64,000 nt of DNA, taken from positions 314,333 through 378,332 of the forward strand of contig LNEE01000062.1 of assembly GCA_001464895.1 (NCBI GenBank), given 5' to 3'. Of this stretch, positions 25,375 to 35,703 are shown one piece after another. The position numbers and the translations under genes are program-made. How positions within the stretch are numbered: position 1 is the first letter of the stretch; each line of letters starts with the position of its first letter. Source of the DNA: Betaproteobacteria bacterium Ga0077532 (lineage in GTDB: Bacteria > Pseudomonadota > Gammaproteobacteria > Burkholderiales > Ga0077523). Below the pieces are notes generated by a model that worked only from the letters and a program-made list of their open reading frames with translations, was not told the DNA's origin and ran no database searches.

Positions 25375-26252
25375 GTGCGCTTCTGCCGACCGAACCAGGC
25401 GGCGAGCCCGGCGAAGAGGATGGCCGCTGCGGTCAGCACGATCGACAGCACGCTGCCGAAGGGCCAGTCGCGGGCGTCGAGGAACTGCTGCTTGACCAGG
25501 TTGCCGATCAGCATGCTGTCGGTGCCGCCCAGCAGGTCGGGGATCGCGAAGATGCCGAGCGCCGGGATGAACACCAGAGCGGCCCCTGCGTACACCCCGG
25601 GGAGCGACAGCGGGAACGTGATCCGCCAGAAGCGCTGCCAGGCATTCGCGCCGAGATCCTGGGCGGCGTCGAGCAGTGCCGGGTCGTGCTTCTCGAGGTT
25701 CGCGTAGAGGGGCAGCACCATGAAGGGCAGGTGCACGTACACGAGCCCGATCAGGACGGCGATGGGCGAGAAGAGCAGCGGCATCGGCTCCAGCCCGAAG
25801 GCGCCCGTCAGCCCGTTGAACGCGCGGGTGAAGAGCGACTGGGGGCCGAGGATGATCATCCACGCGTACACGCGGATCAGGAAGTTGCTCCAGAAGGGCA
25901 GGATGACCAGCAGCACCAGGAGATCGCGCGATTTCTTGGGGCTCCGCGCGATCATCAGCGACAGCGGGTACGCGCATGCGAGGCACGCGACCGTGGTGAC
26001 CACCGCGTAGACGAACGATTTCGCGAAGAGCTCGAGGTAGATCCGGTCGTCGAAGAAGCGCTGGTAGCTCTCCAGCGTGAGGCCGGTCAGCTCGTCGGGG
26101 TCCCCGGTGCCGAACAGCGGCGCCAGACCGCCGAACTCGCCCGCGTAGCGGAACGAGGCCAGAACCATGATGCCCACGGGCACCGCGAAGAAGACGAGCA
26201 GGTAGAGCAGCGGCGGGCCACTCAGGATCCACTTCTGGACGCGGGTGCTCAT
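25371..26252 (-). CDS. potB: polyamine ABC transporter permease (PotB/PotH type)
   Basis: A 293-residue permease with six hydrophobic segments. LPFWSNFLIRVYAWMIIL and the EAA loop AAQDLGANAWQRFWRITFPLSLPG are hallmarks of PotB/PotH. It starts 35 bases after the potA-like gene and overlaps the second permease gene by 4 bases. With PotC it would form the channel of the importer. Confidence 0.88.
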   Translation of the reverse strand: MSTRVQKWILSGPPLLYLLVFFAVPVGIMVLASFRYAGEFGGLAPLFGTGDPDELTGLTLESYQRFFDDRIYLELFAKSFVYAVVTTVACLACAYPLSLMIARSPKKSRDLLVLLVILPFWSNFLIRVYAWMIILGPQSLFTRAFNGLTGAFGLEPMPLLFSPIAVLIGLVYVHLPFMVLPLYANLEKHDPALLDAAQDLGANAWQRFWRITFPLSLPGVYAGAALVFIPALGIFAIPDLLGGTDSMLIGNLVKQQFLDARDWPFGSVLSIVLTAAAILFAGLAAWFGRQKRT

Positions 26253-26287
26253 CGCGACGAGCAGTGGGTCAAGATGGCGGACCTCAC

Positions 26288-27373
26288 CTAATCCGGAAGG
26301 AAATGGCCGGCGTCGTCGCGCCAGCCCACCTGCACACCGTCGCCCGGCTCGAAGAACTTCGACGACCGGCCCACCGCGCTGTTGGGCAGCATGACTTCCA
26401 GGCGCTGCCCGCCTTCCACCTCGACGATGTAGAGCGTCACGTCACCGGTGTAGAGGTAATCGAACACCCGGCCCTGGAACCGGTTGGCGCAGTCGGCGGG
26501 TAGTTCGCGACCGATGGAGACCTTCTCGGGGCGCAGGGCAAGCGTGCCCTTCGCACCGGGGACGCCCCCTGCGCTGCCGACGATCTTCACGCCGCCCAGC
26601 CCCGGCACGTCGAAACTGAGTGCCTCGCCCGCCTGCGCCGAGACGGTGCCGTCGAGCAGGTTGCACTCGCCGATGAAGTCGGCCACGAAGCGGTTCTTCG
26701 GGAAGCTGTAGATGGTGGCGGGTTCGTCGAGCTGTTCGACCTTGCCCTTGTTCATGACCGCGATCCGGTGGGAGAGCGCCAGGGCCTCCTCCTGGTCGTG
26801 GGTCACGTAGATGAACGTGATCCCGACCTCCTTCTGGAGGGTGATCAGCTCGAGCTGCATCCGCTCCTTCAGCTTCGCGTCGAGGGCGGCGAGCGGTTCG
26901 TCGAGGAGCAGCAGCTTCGGGCGGCTGATGAGCGCGCGGGCCACGGCGACCCGCTGCCGCTGGCCTCCGGACAATTCGTGGGGGAACCGCTTCTCCATGC
27001 CGGAAAGCGAGACGTCCTCGAGGGCTTCCTTCACGCGCGGTGCGATGTCCGCCGGGGGGCACTTGGCCATGCGCAGCGGGAACGCGATGTTGTCCGCGAC
27101 CGTCATGTGCGGGAACAGGGCGTAGCTCTGGAATACCGTGTGGATGTTGCGCGCCTCGGGCGGCACGTCGGCCATGGACTGGCCATCGAGGACGATCTCG
27201 CCGCCGTCGGGGGCATCGAAGCCCGCGATCATCCGCAGCAGCGTCGTCTTGCCGCAGCCCGAGGGACCGAGGAGCGTGAAGAATTCCCCCGTCCCGATGG
27301 ACAGGGTCACGTCGTCTACGGCGAGGAAGTCGCCGAACCGTCGGGTCACATTGCGGATTTCTAGGAGGGCCAT
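26288..27373 (-). CDS. potA: polyamine ABC transporter ATP-binding protein
   Basis: A 361-residue ABC ATPase. Walker A is GPSGCGKTT, the signature LSGGQRQRVAVARAL, Walker B LLLLDEPLAALD, and the H-loop follows in VTHDQEEAL. The C-terminal third is a TOBE-type regulatory domain (ALRPEKVSI). This layout is PotA/PotG. The ATG at 27373 begins the conserved MALLEIRNVTRRFG; a start 15 bases upstream is possible. It is the first gene of a four-gene polyamine import operon. Confidence 0.88.
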   Translation of the reverse strand: MALLEIRNVTRRFGDFLAVDDVTLSIGTGEFFTLLGPSGCGKTTLLRMIAGFDAPDGGEIVLDGQSMADVPPEARNIHTVFQSYALFPHMTVADNIAFPLRMAKCPPADIAPRVKEALEDVSLSGMEKRFPHELSGGQRQRVAVARALISRPKLLLLDEPLAALDAKLKERMQLELITLQKEVGITFIYVTHDQEEALALSHRIAVMNKGKVEQLDEPATIYSFPKNRFVADFIGECNLLDGTVSAQAGEALSFDVPGLGGVKIVGSAGGVPGAKGTLALRPEKVSIGRELPADCANRFQGRVFDYLYTGDVTLYIVEVEGGQRLEVMLPNSAVGRSSKFFEPGDGVQVGWRDDAGHFLPD

Positions 27374-27502
27374 CGCGGTGCGGCGCAAAAAAGCCCCCGG
27401 ATTCTATCGAACAAAAGGCCCGGAACCCATATCCATGCGCAGTTGGTGCATTGCATCCGATCTCGGCTCCGGTACGGCCCGCGCTGGCGACGCAGAGTCC
27501 CG

Positions 27503-28990
27503 CTATGTGCCGCCGGCCATGGGCGAGGCCGGTGGCGCCGTCGCTGACGGCGGCAAGGAACCGGCCCCGGACCATCCGCCGCCCAGTGCCTTCACCAGAG
27601 CGACGCCCGCGGTGAGCTGGCGGTTGCGGATCTCCAGCGCCTCGCGCTCGGCCGCGAGTTGCGTCCGTTGCGCGTCGATGAGTTCCAGGATCAAGACGAG
27701 GCCGCCCTTGTACCGTGCGGTGGTGAGCATCGCGGCACGGTTCGCCTGAACCACGGCCCGGGCCTGGACCTTCGCCTGTTCGTCGAGCAACCGCAGCGCC
27801 GCCAGAGAATTCTCGACCTCCGATAGCGCCACGAGGATCTGTTGCCGGTACAGCGCGAGGTTCTCGGCGTACGCAGCCCGCGCGCCCTCGAGCCGCGCGC
27901 GGTTGCGCCCGCCGTCGAAGAGGGGCTGGGCCAGGCCGGCGGCGAGCCCCCAGATCACGCTGTCGGCTTTCAGCAGATCCGACAGTTCGCTGCTCTCGAA
28001 CCCGACAGCCCCCGTCAGCCGCACTGCCGGGAAGAAGGCCGCACGCGCCACGCCGATCTCGGCATTCCGCGATTCGAGCAGGCGTTCGGCTTCGGCAACG
28101 TCGGGCCGGCGCTCCAGCAGAGCGGAGGGGAGACCCACCGGAATCTCCGGGACATGCGCCTGCGTCGTGGCGGCTTCGATCGAGAACGGTCCGGGTGGAG
28201 AGCCGACCAGCACGGCGAGCGCTCGCTCGGTGTCCCCGCGCCGACGCGTGAGGGCGAGAAACTCCGCCTCAGCCGTGGCCAGCTCGGTCTCGGCGCGTGC
28301 GACGTCCAGTTCGGTGGCGATGCCGCCGCGCCAGCGCGCGGTCACGAGGTCCCGCGCCCGGCGCCGGATCTCCACGCCGGTGGCCACGAGGTGCAGCTGG
28401 GCGTCGAGATTGCGCAGGTCGAAATACGTCTGCGCGACATCGCCCTGGAGCGTCAGCAGCAGCGTCTGATAGCTGGCCTCGCTGGCGTCGAGGCGTGCAC
28501 GCGCCGCCTCGCTGGCGCGTCGCAGACGCCCCCACAGGTCGACCTCGTAGCTTGCGTAGAGCGGCACGCGCAGCCGCCTGGCGTCGTAGGCGCGGTTGCC
28601 GGGCACGTTCTCGGGCTGGTCGGGGCGGTTCCTCGACATGCCGAAACCGCCCACTTCCGGCGAGAGTTCGAGGATCGGTAGACGTGAGGCGTCCGCCAGT
28701 CCGAGGACAGCCCGGGCCTGTTCGAGGCGCGCGGCAGCCCCCTGGAGCTTCGGGCTGGCCGTCCGGGCGCGGCGCTCGAGATCGTCGAGCACCGGGTCGC
28801 CGAAGAGCTGCCACCAATCGCCGCGGCTCGTGGCATCGGCCGGAGTGGCCATCTTCCACGGGCCGGCCTCGGTGAAACTTGCCGGGATGCCCGTTGCGGG
28901 CCGCTGATAGTCCGGACCGACGACCGCGCAGCCCGCGAAGAGGCACGCCATGCATTGCAGTCCAGCGAGGCGGATGGAGAGACGCTTCAT
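27503..28990 (-). CDS. outer-membrane efflux lipoprotein (NodT/OprM type)
   Basis: A 495-residue outer-membrane factor for RND pumps. The signal peptide ends with a lipobox, LFAGC, giving an acylated cysteine near residue 21. The mature start VVGPDYQRP is the classic NodT-family opening, and FGDPVLDDLERRA, LPSALLERRPDVAEAERLL and ALGGGW at the end fit. It should form the trimeric outer-membrane tunnel. It starts 4 bases after the adaptor gene, on the same strand. Confidence 0.9.
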   Translation of the reverse strand: MKRLSIRLAGLQCMACLFAGCAVVGPDYQRPATGIPASFTEAGPWKMATPADATSRGDWWQLFGDPVLDDLERRARTASPKLQGAAARLEQARAVLGLADASRLPILELSPEVGGFGMSRNRPDQPENVPGNRAYDARRLRVPLYASYEVDLWGRLRRASEAARARLDASEASYQTLLLTLQGDVAQTYFDLRNLDAQLHLVATGVEIRRRARDLVTARWRGGIATELDVARAETELATAEAEFLALTRRRGDTERALAVLVGSPPGPFSIEAATTQAHVPEIPVGLPSALLERRPDVAEAERLLESRNAEIGVARAAFFPAVRLTGAVGFESSELSDLLKADSVIWGLAAGLAQPLFDGGRNRARLEGARAAYAENLALYRQQILVALSEVENSLAALRLLDEQAKVQARAVVQANRAAMLTTARYKGGLVLILELIDAQRTQLAAEREALEIRNRQLTAGVALVKALGGGWSGAGSLPPSATAPPASPMAGGT

Positions 28991-28994
28991 GGCG

Positions 28995-30206
28995 TCATTT
29001 CTCCGCCGACTTCGGGAGCGCCGGCGCGGCCTCTTTCTTGTTGTCCTTCTTGTCGGGCTTCGGCGCGGGTACCGGGCGCACGGCCGTGCCTTCCGTCAGG
29101 TTGTCGCGCGGATTGCTGATGACGCGATCGTTGTCGGCGATGCCTTCGAGGATCTCCACCTCCTTGCCGAGATCGCGCCCGAGCTTCACCGGGCGGATTC
29201 GGACGACGTCCCCGCTGTCGACGATCGCGACGCGCGTGCCGTCTCCGCCCACTAGCAGCGCGTTCACCGGGACGATGAGCGGCGCCTCGGCGTGCATGAC
29301 GTGGAACCGCACCTGCCCGTACATGCCGGGGAACAACTTGCCGTCGGGATTGGGCACGCGCAGTTCGGTCAGCATCGTGCGCGTCGTCGGGTCGAACGCG
29401 CCGGCGTTGCGAACCACGGTCGCGGCGATCGGCTTGCCGACGAGTTCCGGGACGATGATCTCGGCCATGGTGCCGGCCTTCACGGCTGGCAGGTGATTCT
29501 GCGGCACGCTCACGAACACCCGCAGCGTGTCGCTCTGCGCGAGGCGGAAGAGCCACGGCGCCGTGCTGCCCGTCGTCACGAGCGACCCGATCTCCACGTT
29601 GCGCGCGACGATGGTCCCGGCGAACGGGGCGACGACGCGCTGGAACCCGCGGACTGCCTCAAGCTGCCGCAGACGCGCGCGAACGGCGGCGTGATCGGCC
29701 TCGCGTGCGGCGAGTGCGCCCATCTTCTCGTCGGCGTCCTGCGGTGAGACCGCCTCTTCCTTGAGCAACGCACGATAGCGGTTGGCGGTGAGCCTTGCGA
29801 GGTCGAGCTGCGCCCGGATCTGCCCGAGATTCGCATTGGCCTGTTCGATCTCGCGTTCGAGTTCGGGGACTTCGATCTCGGCGAGGAGCTGGCCCGCCTT
29901 CACATGGTCGCCCATCTCCGCGTGCCAGCGCTTCACGTAGCCCGACGTCCGCGCGTACAGCGTGGCCTCCTGCAGTGGAAGGAGTGAGGCGGGAAGCGTG
30001 ACGTCGGCGCTCGACTTGCCGCGGTGTGCCGGTACGAAGGTGACCGCCGGGCGCTCGATACCCGGTTCTGGTTTCGAATCGGATCTGGGGACGAGACCGA
30101 AGCCCAGTGCGAGGACCGCCAGCGCTGCGGTGAAACCGATGGTCCAGCGACGACGATGAGAGACGGCGAATGCCTGCATCGCCCGGCAGGTTGGAGTGTT
30201 TCCCAT
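28995..30206 (-). CDS. RND efflux periplasmic adaptor
   Basis: A 403-residue membrane fusion protein. A cytoplasmic basic start is followed by one transmembrane helix (WTIGFTAALAVLALGFGLV). Then come a biotinyl-lipoyl half-domain (LYARTSGYVKRWHAEMGDHVKAGQLLAEIE), an alpha-hairpin, the second lipoyl half (RVVAPFAGTIVARNVEIGSLV) and beta-barrel segments. The C-terminus is charged and lysine-rich (KPDKKDNKKE). GGGAGG lies 7 bases before the ATG at 30206. It is transcribed divergently from its permease. Confidence 0.9.
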   Translation of the reverse strand: MGNTPTCRAMQAFAVSHRRRWTIGFTAALAVLALGFGLVPRSDSKPEPGIERPAVTFVPAHRGKSSADVTLPASLLPLQEATLYARTSGYVKRWHAEMGDHVKAGQLLAEIEVPELEREIEQANANLGQIRAQLDLARLTANRYRALLKEEAVSPQDADEKMGALAAREADHAAVRARLRQLEAVRGFQRVVAPFAGTIVARNVEIGSLVTTGSTAPWLFRLAQSDTLRVFVSVPQNHLPAVKAGTMAEIIVPELVGKPIAATVVRNAGAFDPTTRTMLTELRVPNPDGKLFPGMYGQVRFHVMHAEAPLIVPVNALLVGGDGTRVAIVDSGDVVRIRPVKLGRDLGKEVEILEGIADNDRVISNPRDNLTEGTAVRPVPAPKPDKKDNKKEAAPALPKSAEK

Positions 30207-30276
30207 CGCAAGCCCTCCCGTTGCCCCCGCAGCCTGCGAGCGGGTCGTCGAATCGCTATCCGTGCGACTTCGATCT

Positions 30277-30294
30277 TTGTAACATGGCTGTCAC
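30277..30294 (+). promoter_or_regulatory. candidate PHO box upstream of RND permease
   Basis: TTGTAAC-ATGG-CTGTCAC: two direct heptamers with a 4-base spacer. This is the layout of the PhoB binding site (consensus heptamer CTGTCAT, AT-rich spacer). It is oriented toward the permease gene and ends 41 bases before its ATG, in the divergent promoter region. The window's own phoB has a matching site. Confidence 0.6.
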
Positions 30295-30335
30295 ATTAGA
30301 ACAACGCAGCGGCGCGTCCGCGGCCGGGGGGGCAC

Positions 30336-33300
30336 ATGTGGATCGTGCGGCTGGCGTTGAATCGTCCCTACACCGTTCTCGTCGGAGCGCTGGCGATCCT
30401 GGTTGCCGGCGTGCTCTCGATCGTTGGGGCACCGGGCATCCGCCCGATGCCGAAGGACATCTTCCCCGAAATCGCCGAGCCCATCGTCACGCTCATCTGG
30501 CAGTACGTCGGTATTCCGGCGGACGCCTACGAGAAGCAGGTCACGATCTTCTCCGAGCAGCAGATCAACACCACGGTGAGCAATGTGCGACGCATCGAAT
30601 CGCACACGATCTACGGCAAGAACGTCATCCGCATCTACTTCCAGCCGAACGTGCGGATCGATCAGGCGGTGTCCGAGATCACCGCCACGTCGCAGACCAT
30701 CGTCCGGCGCATGCCGCCCGGCCAGATGCCGCCGCAGATCGTCCAGTACAACGCCTCCAGCGTGCCGATCCTGCAGATTGCGCTGGGCAGTGACACCCTC
30801 ACCGAGCAGGAGCTGTACGACAAGGGCCTCTGGCTCGTGCGGAACGAAGTGATTCCCGTGCAGGGCACCACCGTCCCGCTGCCCTATGGTGGTCGGCCGC
30901 GCCTCGTGATGATCGACGCCGAGCCCGATCGCATGCGTGCGCGTGGCGTGACGATCAAGGAGATCAACGACGCGCTGCTGCGCCAGAACGTGAACCTGCC
31001 GACGGGCTCCACGCAGATCGGTGGCCGCGAGTACATCCTCGGCCTCAACAACAGCCCGGAGAAGATCGAGGACATCGCCGAGCTTCCGATCAAGGCGATC
31101 GGCGACCGCGTCATCTACATCCGGGATGTCGCGACCGTTCGTGACGGCTACAACGAGCAGACGAACCTCGTCCGCCACGATGGCCGCAAATCGAGCCTGC
31201 TCACGGTGCTGAAGAGCGGCGGTGCCTCGACGCTCGACATCATCCGGCAGATCCGCGAGCGCTTCTCCCACGTCGATCTGCCCGAGGGCCTGAAGCTGTC
31301 GTTCCTGTTCGACCAGTCGGTGTTCGTCGTCAATGCCATGCAGGCGGTTGTCCTCGAGGGCCTGATCGCGGCCGGTCTCACCGGCCTGCTGATCCTGCTG
31401 TTCCTCGGCAGCTGGCGGTCGACGCTGATCGTGGTGGTCTCTATCCCTCTGTCCGTGCTCGCCGCGATCCTGCTGCTCGGTGCCATGGGTCACACGCTCA
31501 ACCTGATGACGCTGGGTGGTCTCGCGCTCGCCGTCGGCATCCTGGTGGACGACGCGACGGTGACGGTGGAGAACATCCATCGGCATCTGGTGCTCGGCAA
31601 GTCACTGACCGATGCCATCCTGGAAGGCGCACGCGAGATCGGTGTGCCGGCGTTCGTGTCGATGCTCTGCATCTGCGTCGTGTTCCTGCCCGTGCTGCTG
31701 CTCACGGGCGCTGCCAAGTACCTGTTCACGCCGATGGCACTGGCGGTCGTGTTCTCGGTCGCCGTTTCGTACCTGCTGTCGCGGACGCTCGTTCCGGTGA
31801 TGACTCGCTGGCTGATGGCAGGACACGAGGCCTCCAGCCACACTGGGTCGAACCACAGGGGATGGCACGCAAAGTTCGAAAGCGGGTTCGAACGCATGCG
31901 GCGCGGCTACCTGCGGTTCCTGGAAGGCGTGCTGAAGCGTCCGTGGGCGGCGTTGGTGGTCTTCGCAGTGCTGGTCGCCGCCACCGCCGTCGTGGTCCCG
32001 CGCGTCGGGCAGGACTTCTTCCCCACGGTGGACGCCGGCCAGATCCGGCTTCACGTCAACGCGCCGGTCGGTACGCGCATCGAGGACACCGGCGTGCTCT
32101 TCTCGCAAGTGGAGGACGAGATCCGCGGTATCGTGGCACCCGAGGATCTCGACGTGATCATCGACAACATCGGGATTCCGCCATCCACCAACCTCGCGTA
32201 CAGCGACAACGTCACCATCACCTCGGCCGACGGCGAGATCCTGGTGTCGCTGAAGCCCGAGCATCGCGTGAAGACCGCGGAGTACGTGCGCCGGCTGCGC
32301 GAGCGTCTGCCGCAGCTGTTTCCCGACAGCTCTTTCTACTTCCAGCCTGGGGACATGATGAATCAGATCCTCAACTTCGGGCTGCCGGCACCCATCGACG
32401 TCAGGATCCTCGGCGGCGATTACAAGAATCACAGGCTTGCACAGCAGATCGCGGCAAAGATCGCCCTCGTGCCCGGGGCTGTCGACGTGCATGTCCACCA
32501 GATCATGAATCAGCCCTCGCTCCGATTCGACGTCGACCGCACGCGCGCCGCACAGCTGGGCCTCACCCAGCGCGACATCGCCGAACACTTCCTGATGGCG
32601 AGCAGTTCGAGCGTCGTGCTGACCCCCAACTTCTGGATCGATCCGAAGACCGGCCGGCCGTACCAGGTCGTCGTGGTGCAACCGCACTTCACGGCGCTCG
32701 ATTCGGTCGACGCCGTCATGGAGATCCCGCTACCGGGCCGCGGCCAGTCGCCCACGGTACCGCTGGGCAACATGGGCAGGATCGAGCGCACGACGGTGCC
32801 GGCGATCATCAGCCACGTGAACACGGAACTGGCGTTCGACATCTACGCCAACGTGCAGGGACGCGATCTGGGCGCTGTCGCCGCGGACATCTCCGAGGTG
32901 GTCGACACGTTCCGCCCGCAGGCCGAGGCGCAGAAGAACAACACGCGCATCGAGATCTCCGGGCAGGCCGAAAGCATGCGTGATGCTTTCGGCCGCATGG
33001 GAGCTGGACTCGTGTTCGCTGTGCTGCTCGTCTACCTGATCATGGTCGTCAACTTCCAGTCGTGGATCGACCCGTTGATCATCATCACCGCCCTGCCCGC
33101 GGCCCTGTGCGGAATCGTCTGGGTGCTCCTCGCCACCGCGACCACGTTCAGCGTCCCATCGCTCATGGGGTCCATCATGGCGGTCGGCGTCGCGACGGCG
33201 AACAGCATCCTGATGGTGTCGTTCGCGAACGAGAAGCTCGTCGACGGCATGCCGCCGGTGTCGGCGGCGCTGGAGGCCGCGGGCACGCGCCTGCGGCCGG

Positions 33301-33512
33301 TGCTGATGACGGCCTTCGCGATGATCGTCGGCATGGCGCCGATGGCGAGCGGGCTGGGCCACGGAGGAGAGCAGAACGCGCCGCTCGGCCGGGCGGTGAT
33401 CGGCGGCCTCCTGCTCGCGACGGTCGCCACGCTCGTTCTGGTGCCGGTCGCGTTCAGCCTCGTGCGCCGGCGGTTCGTGCGCGAGGCCCGGCTCCCGGAC
33501 CTCGCGATGTAG
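30336..33512 (+). CDS. RND efflux permease (AcrB/HAE1-like)
   Basis: A 1058-residue inner-membrane pump subunit with 12 predicted helices and two large periplasmic loops. The proton-relay aspartates are in GILVDDATVTVENIHR on TM4. The TM10 segment reads VGVATANSILMVSFANE, so the lysine of AcrB (K940) appears replaced by Ala, a feature of some HAE1 relatives. Substrate type (drug, solvent or lipid) cannot be told. The adaptor and outer-membrane factor are divergent, and a PHO box lies upstream. GGGGGG precedes the ATG. Confidence 0.9.
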   Translation: MWIVRLALNRPYTVLVGALAILVAGVLSIVGAPGIRPMPKDIFPEIAEPIVTLIWQYVGIPADAYEKQVTIFSEQQINTTVSNVRRIESHTIYGKNVIRIYFQPNVRIDQAVSEITATSQTIVRRMPPGQMPPQIVQYNASSVPILQIALGSDTLTEQELYDKGLWLVRNEVIPVQGTTVPLPYGGRPRLVMIDAEPDRMRARGVTIKEINDALLRQNVNLPTGSTQIGGREYILGLNNSPEKIEDIAELPIKAIGDRVIYIRDVATVRDGYNEQTNLVRHDGRKSSLLTVLKSGGASTLDIIRQIRERFSHVDLPEGLKLSFLFDQSVFVVNAMQAVVLEGLIAAGLTGLLILLFLGSWRSTLIVVVSIPLSVLAAILLLGAMGHTLNLMTLGGLALAVGILVDDATVTVENIHRHLVLGKSLTDAILEGAREIGVPAFVSMLCICVVFLPVLLLTGAAKYLFTPMALAVVFSVAVSYLLSRTLVPVMTRWLMAGHEASSHTGSNHRGWHAKFESGFERMRRGYLRFLEGVLKRPWAALVVFAVLVAATAVVVPRVGQDFFPTVDAGQIRLHVNAPVGTRIEDTGVLFSQVEDEIRGIVAPEDLDVIIDNIGIPPSTNLAYSDNVTITSADGEILVSLKPEHRVKTAEYVRRLRERLPQLFPDSSFYFQPGDMMNQILNFGLPAPIDVRILGGDYKNHRLAQQIAAKIALVPGAVDVHVHQIMNQPSLRFDVDRTRAAQLGLTQRDIAEHFLMASSSSVVLTPNFWIDPKTGRPYQVVVVQPHFTALDSVDAVMEIPLPGRGQSPTVPLGNMGRIERTTVPAIISHVNTELAFDIYANVQGRDLGAVAADISEVVDTFRPQAEAQKNNTRIEISGQAESMRDAFGRMGAGLVFAVLLVYLIMVVNFQSWIDPLIIITALPAALCGIVWVLLATATTFSVPSLMGSIMAVGVATANSILMVSFANEKLVDGMPPVSAALEAAGTRLRPVLMTAFAMIVGMAPMASGLGHGGEQNAPLGRAVIGGLLLATVATLVLVPVAFSLVRRRFVREARLPDLAM

Positions 33513-33567
33513 CCAGTGCCGTTCGCGCGTTTCCGATGACGGTCGAGCGCACTTCGAACGATGTCGC

Positions 33568-35094
33568 TCAGCGCAGGAAGAGGGCTGTGAGGATCACGAG
33601 GGTGATGACGAGGATGGCGGCGATGCCGGCGAGCAGACGCGTTTGTCGGCGCTGTTCGCGAACCAGCCTGGCCACGGTGGCCTCGAGCGCGTGCGGTTCG
33701 GATTCGGACAGCGCGCGGTGCGCCAGCCGCGGCAGCTGGGGGATCAGCTCAGCCCACTGGGGGGCTTCCTCGCGCAGATGCCGCACCAGCCCGCGCCAGC
33801 CCATCTGCTCGGACATCCAGCGCTCAAGGTAGGGCTTGCCCGTCTTCCAGAGGTCTAGATCGGGGTCGAGCTGCCTTCCCAGACCTTCGATGTTGAGCAG
33901 GGTCTTTTGCAGCAGCACGAGCTGCGGCTGAACTTCGAGGTTGAACCGCCGCGCGGTCTGGAAGAGCCGCAGCAGCACCTTGCCGAACGAGATCTCCTTC
34001 AGCGGCTTGTCGAAGATCGGCTCGCAGACCGCGCGGATCGCCGATTCGAACTCGTCGACACGCGTGCCGGGCGGCACCCAGCCGGCGTCCACGTGGGCCT
34101 GCGCCACGCGCCGGTAGTCGCGGCGGAAGAACGCGAGGAAGTTCTGCGCGAGGTAGTTCTTGTCGATGTCGGTGAGCGTGCCCATGATCCCGAAGTCGAG
34201 CGCCACGTAGCGTCCCTCGCGGGTCACGAGGATGTTCCCCGGGTGCATGTCCGCGTGGAAGAAGCCGTCGCGGAACACCTGCATGAAGAAGATCTCGACG
34301 CCCGTGCGCGACAGCCGCGCGATGTCGACCCCCTGAGCCCGCAGGTTGTCGACCTGCGAGACCGGCAGCCCGTGCATGCGCTCCATCACCATGACCTCGG
34401 TCGCGCACCAGTCCCAGAACACCTCGGGCACGTGCAGCAGGTCGGAGCCCCGGAAGTTGCGGCGCAGTTGACTCGCACTCGCGGCTTCGCGGAGGAGATC
34501 GAGTTCGTCGTGCAGATGCTTCGCGAACTCGGCGATGACTTCGCGCGGCTTCAGGCGGCGGCCGTCGGGCCACACGGCATCGACCACCGCGGCGGCGGTC
34601 TCGAGGAGCGCCAGGTCGCGGTCGATCACGCGGCCGATGCCGGGCCGCAGGATCTTGATGGCGGCCTCGCGGCCGTCTGGCAGCACCGCGAAGTGCACCT
34701 GCGCCACCGACGCGCTCGCGACGGCTTCGCGCTCGAAATCCTGAAAGACCTCGTCCACCGGCCGGCCGTAGACCCGCGCGAGCGTCGCCAGCACCTGGTC
34801 GGTGGGAAACGGCGGCACCTGGTCCTGCAGCTTCGCCAGCTCGTCGGCGATGTCGACCGGGATCAGGTCGCGACGGGTGGAGAGCACCTGGCCGAACTTC
34901 ACGAAGATGGGGCCGAGCGCTTCGAGCGCGAGTCGCAGGCGCTCGCCGCGCGGGCGGTCCAGCCGGCGCCAGAAGAGCACGCTGCGGATGATCGGGCGCA
35001 GCCAGCGGACGCTGCTGTGCGCGAGCACGAACTCGTCGAGCCCGAACCGCACGCCGACGGTCACGATCTTCGAGAGTCGCAGCAACGGCAGCAT
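33568..35094 (-). CDS. ubiB: ubiquinone biosynthesis kinase-like protein UbiB
   Basis: A 508-residue atypical kinase-like protein needed for ubiquinone synthesis. Family motifs include the KxGQ region [17 protein letters not shown], the alanine-rich nucleotide loop [13 protein letters not shown], the catalytic-loop-like [10 protein letters not shown] and the ALDFGIMG metal motif. Two C-terminal hydrophobic segments ([19 protein letters not shown]) anchor it in the membrane. It is the last of the block DUF971, ubiE, ubiJ, ubiB, a conserved arrangement. Confidence 0.93.
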   Translation of the reverse strand: MLPLLRLSKIVTVGVRFGLDEFVLAHSSVRWLRPIIRSVLFWRRLDRPRGERLRLALEALGPIFVKFGQVLSTRRDLIPVDIADELAKLQDQVPPFPTDQVLATLARVYGRPVDEVFQDFEREAVASASVAQVHFAVLPDGREAAIKILRPGIGRVIDRDLALLETAAAVVDAVWPDGRRLKPREVIAEFAKHLHDELDLLREAASASQLRRNFRGSDLLHVPEVFWDWCATEVMVMERMHGLPVSQVDNLRAQGVDIARLSRTGVEIFFMQVFRDGFFHADMHPGNILVTREGRYVALDFGIMGTLTDIDKNYLAQNFLAFFRRDYRRVAQAHVDAGWVPPGTRVDEFESAIRAVCEPIFDKPLKEISFGKVLLRLFQTARRFNLEVQPQLVLLQKTLLNIEGLGRQLDPDLDLWKTGKPYLERWMSEQMGWRGLVRHLREEAPQWAELIPQLPRLAHRALSESEPHALEATVARLVREQRRQTRLLAGIAAILVITLVILTALFLR

Positions 35095-35119
35095 GACGGG
35101 GCGGGTGCGGCGCGCGGCT

Positions 35120-35698
35120 TCAGCCGCGGTCGCGTTCCAGGCGCTCGACGCGTCGAAGGAGCCGCTCGACGTCGTCGCGGGTGACGTCGACGTCGCTCAT
35201 CCAGGCGTCGATCTCCGCCCGCGGCGGGGTGACGCGGCCCTCTTCCGTGACGTACTCGGTGACCGCGCGCGTCGCGCGATCGGCGGCGTCGCGGCCGGCC
35301 GAGGCCGTCGCGCGGAGGGCGCTCGCGGCCCGATGCGCGACGATGTCGCCGAACACCCGGGAGAGGTCTTCCTCGAAGTCCCAGCGCAGCTCCGTCGCGA
35401 GCCGCCGGACCACCACCGCGAACTCGGCGTCACCGTCGACGCGTGCCTCGGCGTAGGCCGATTCGTCACCGGCGGCGAGACGCAGCGCGGCACCCACGGG
35501 CATCGAGACATCGAGATCGATGGGTCCGTCGGCATCCGCCGCCGCGACCCCGCCGTGGGCGGTGACGAGCAGGGCGACGTCGACGAGGCCGGCGCGCAGT
35601 CGCAGGCGACGACCGCCGTACGGGGCCAGTGCCTCGCGCGCCCAGGGGGCGGTCGCGAGGACGTGCTCGATTCCGGCGGCGACGGTGCGGGCCAGCAT
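35120..35698 (-). CDS. ubiJ: ubiquinone biosynthesis accessory factor UbiJ
   Basis: A 192-residue protein between ubiE and ubiB, the standard place of ubiJ. It has an SCP2-like lipid-binding region (residues about 30-110, with [19 protein letters not shown] and [12 protein letters not shown]). A C-terminal helical part follows, ending in a charged coiled coil ([17 protein letters not shown]). UbiJ helps to organise the soluble Ubi complex and binds lipid intermediates. Sequence conservation is weak in this family, so the call leans partly on context. Confidence 0.85.
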   Translation of the reverse strand: MLARTVAAGIEHVLATAPWAREALAPYGGRRLRLRAGLVDVALLVTAHGGVAAADADGPIDLDVSMPVGAALRLAAGDESAYAEARVDGDAEFAVVVRRLATELRWDFEEDLSRVFGDIVAHRAASALRATASAGRDAADRATRAVTEYVTEEGRVTPPRAEIDAWMSDVDVTRDDVERLLRRVERLERDRG

Positions 35699-35703
35699 CG
35701 CGG

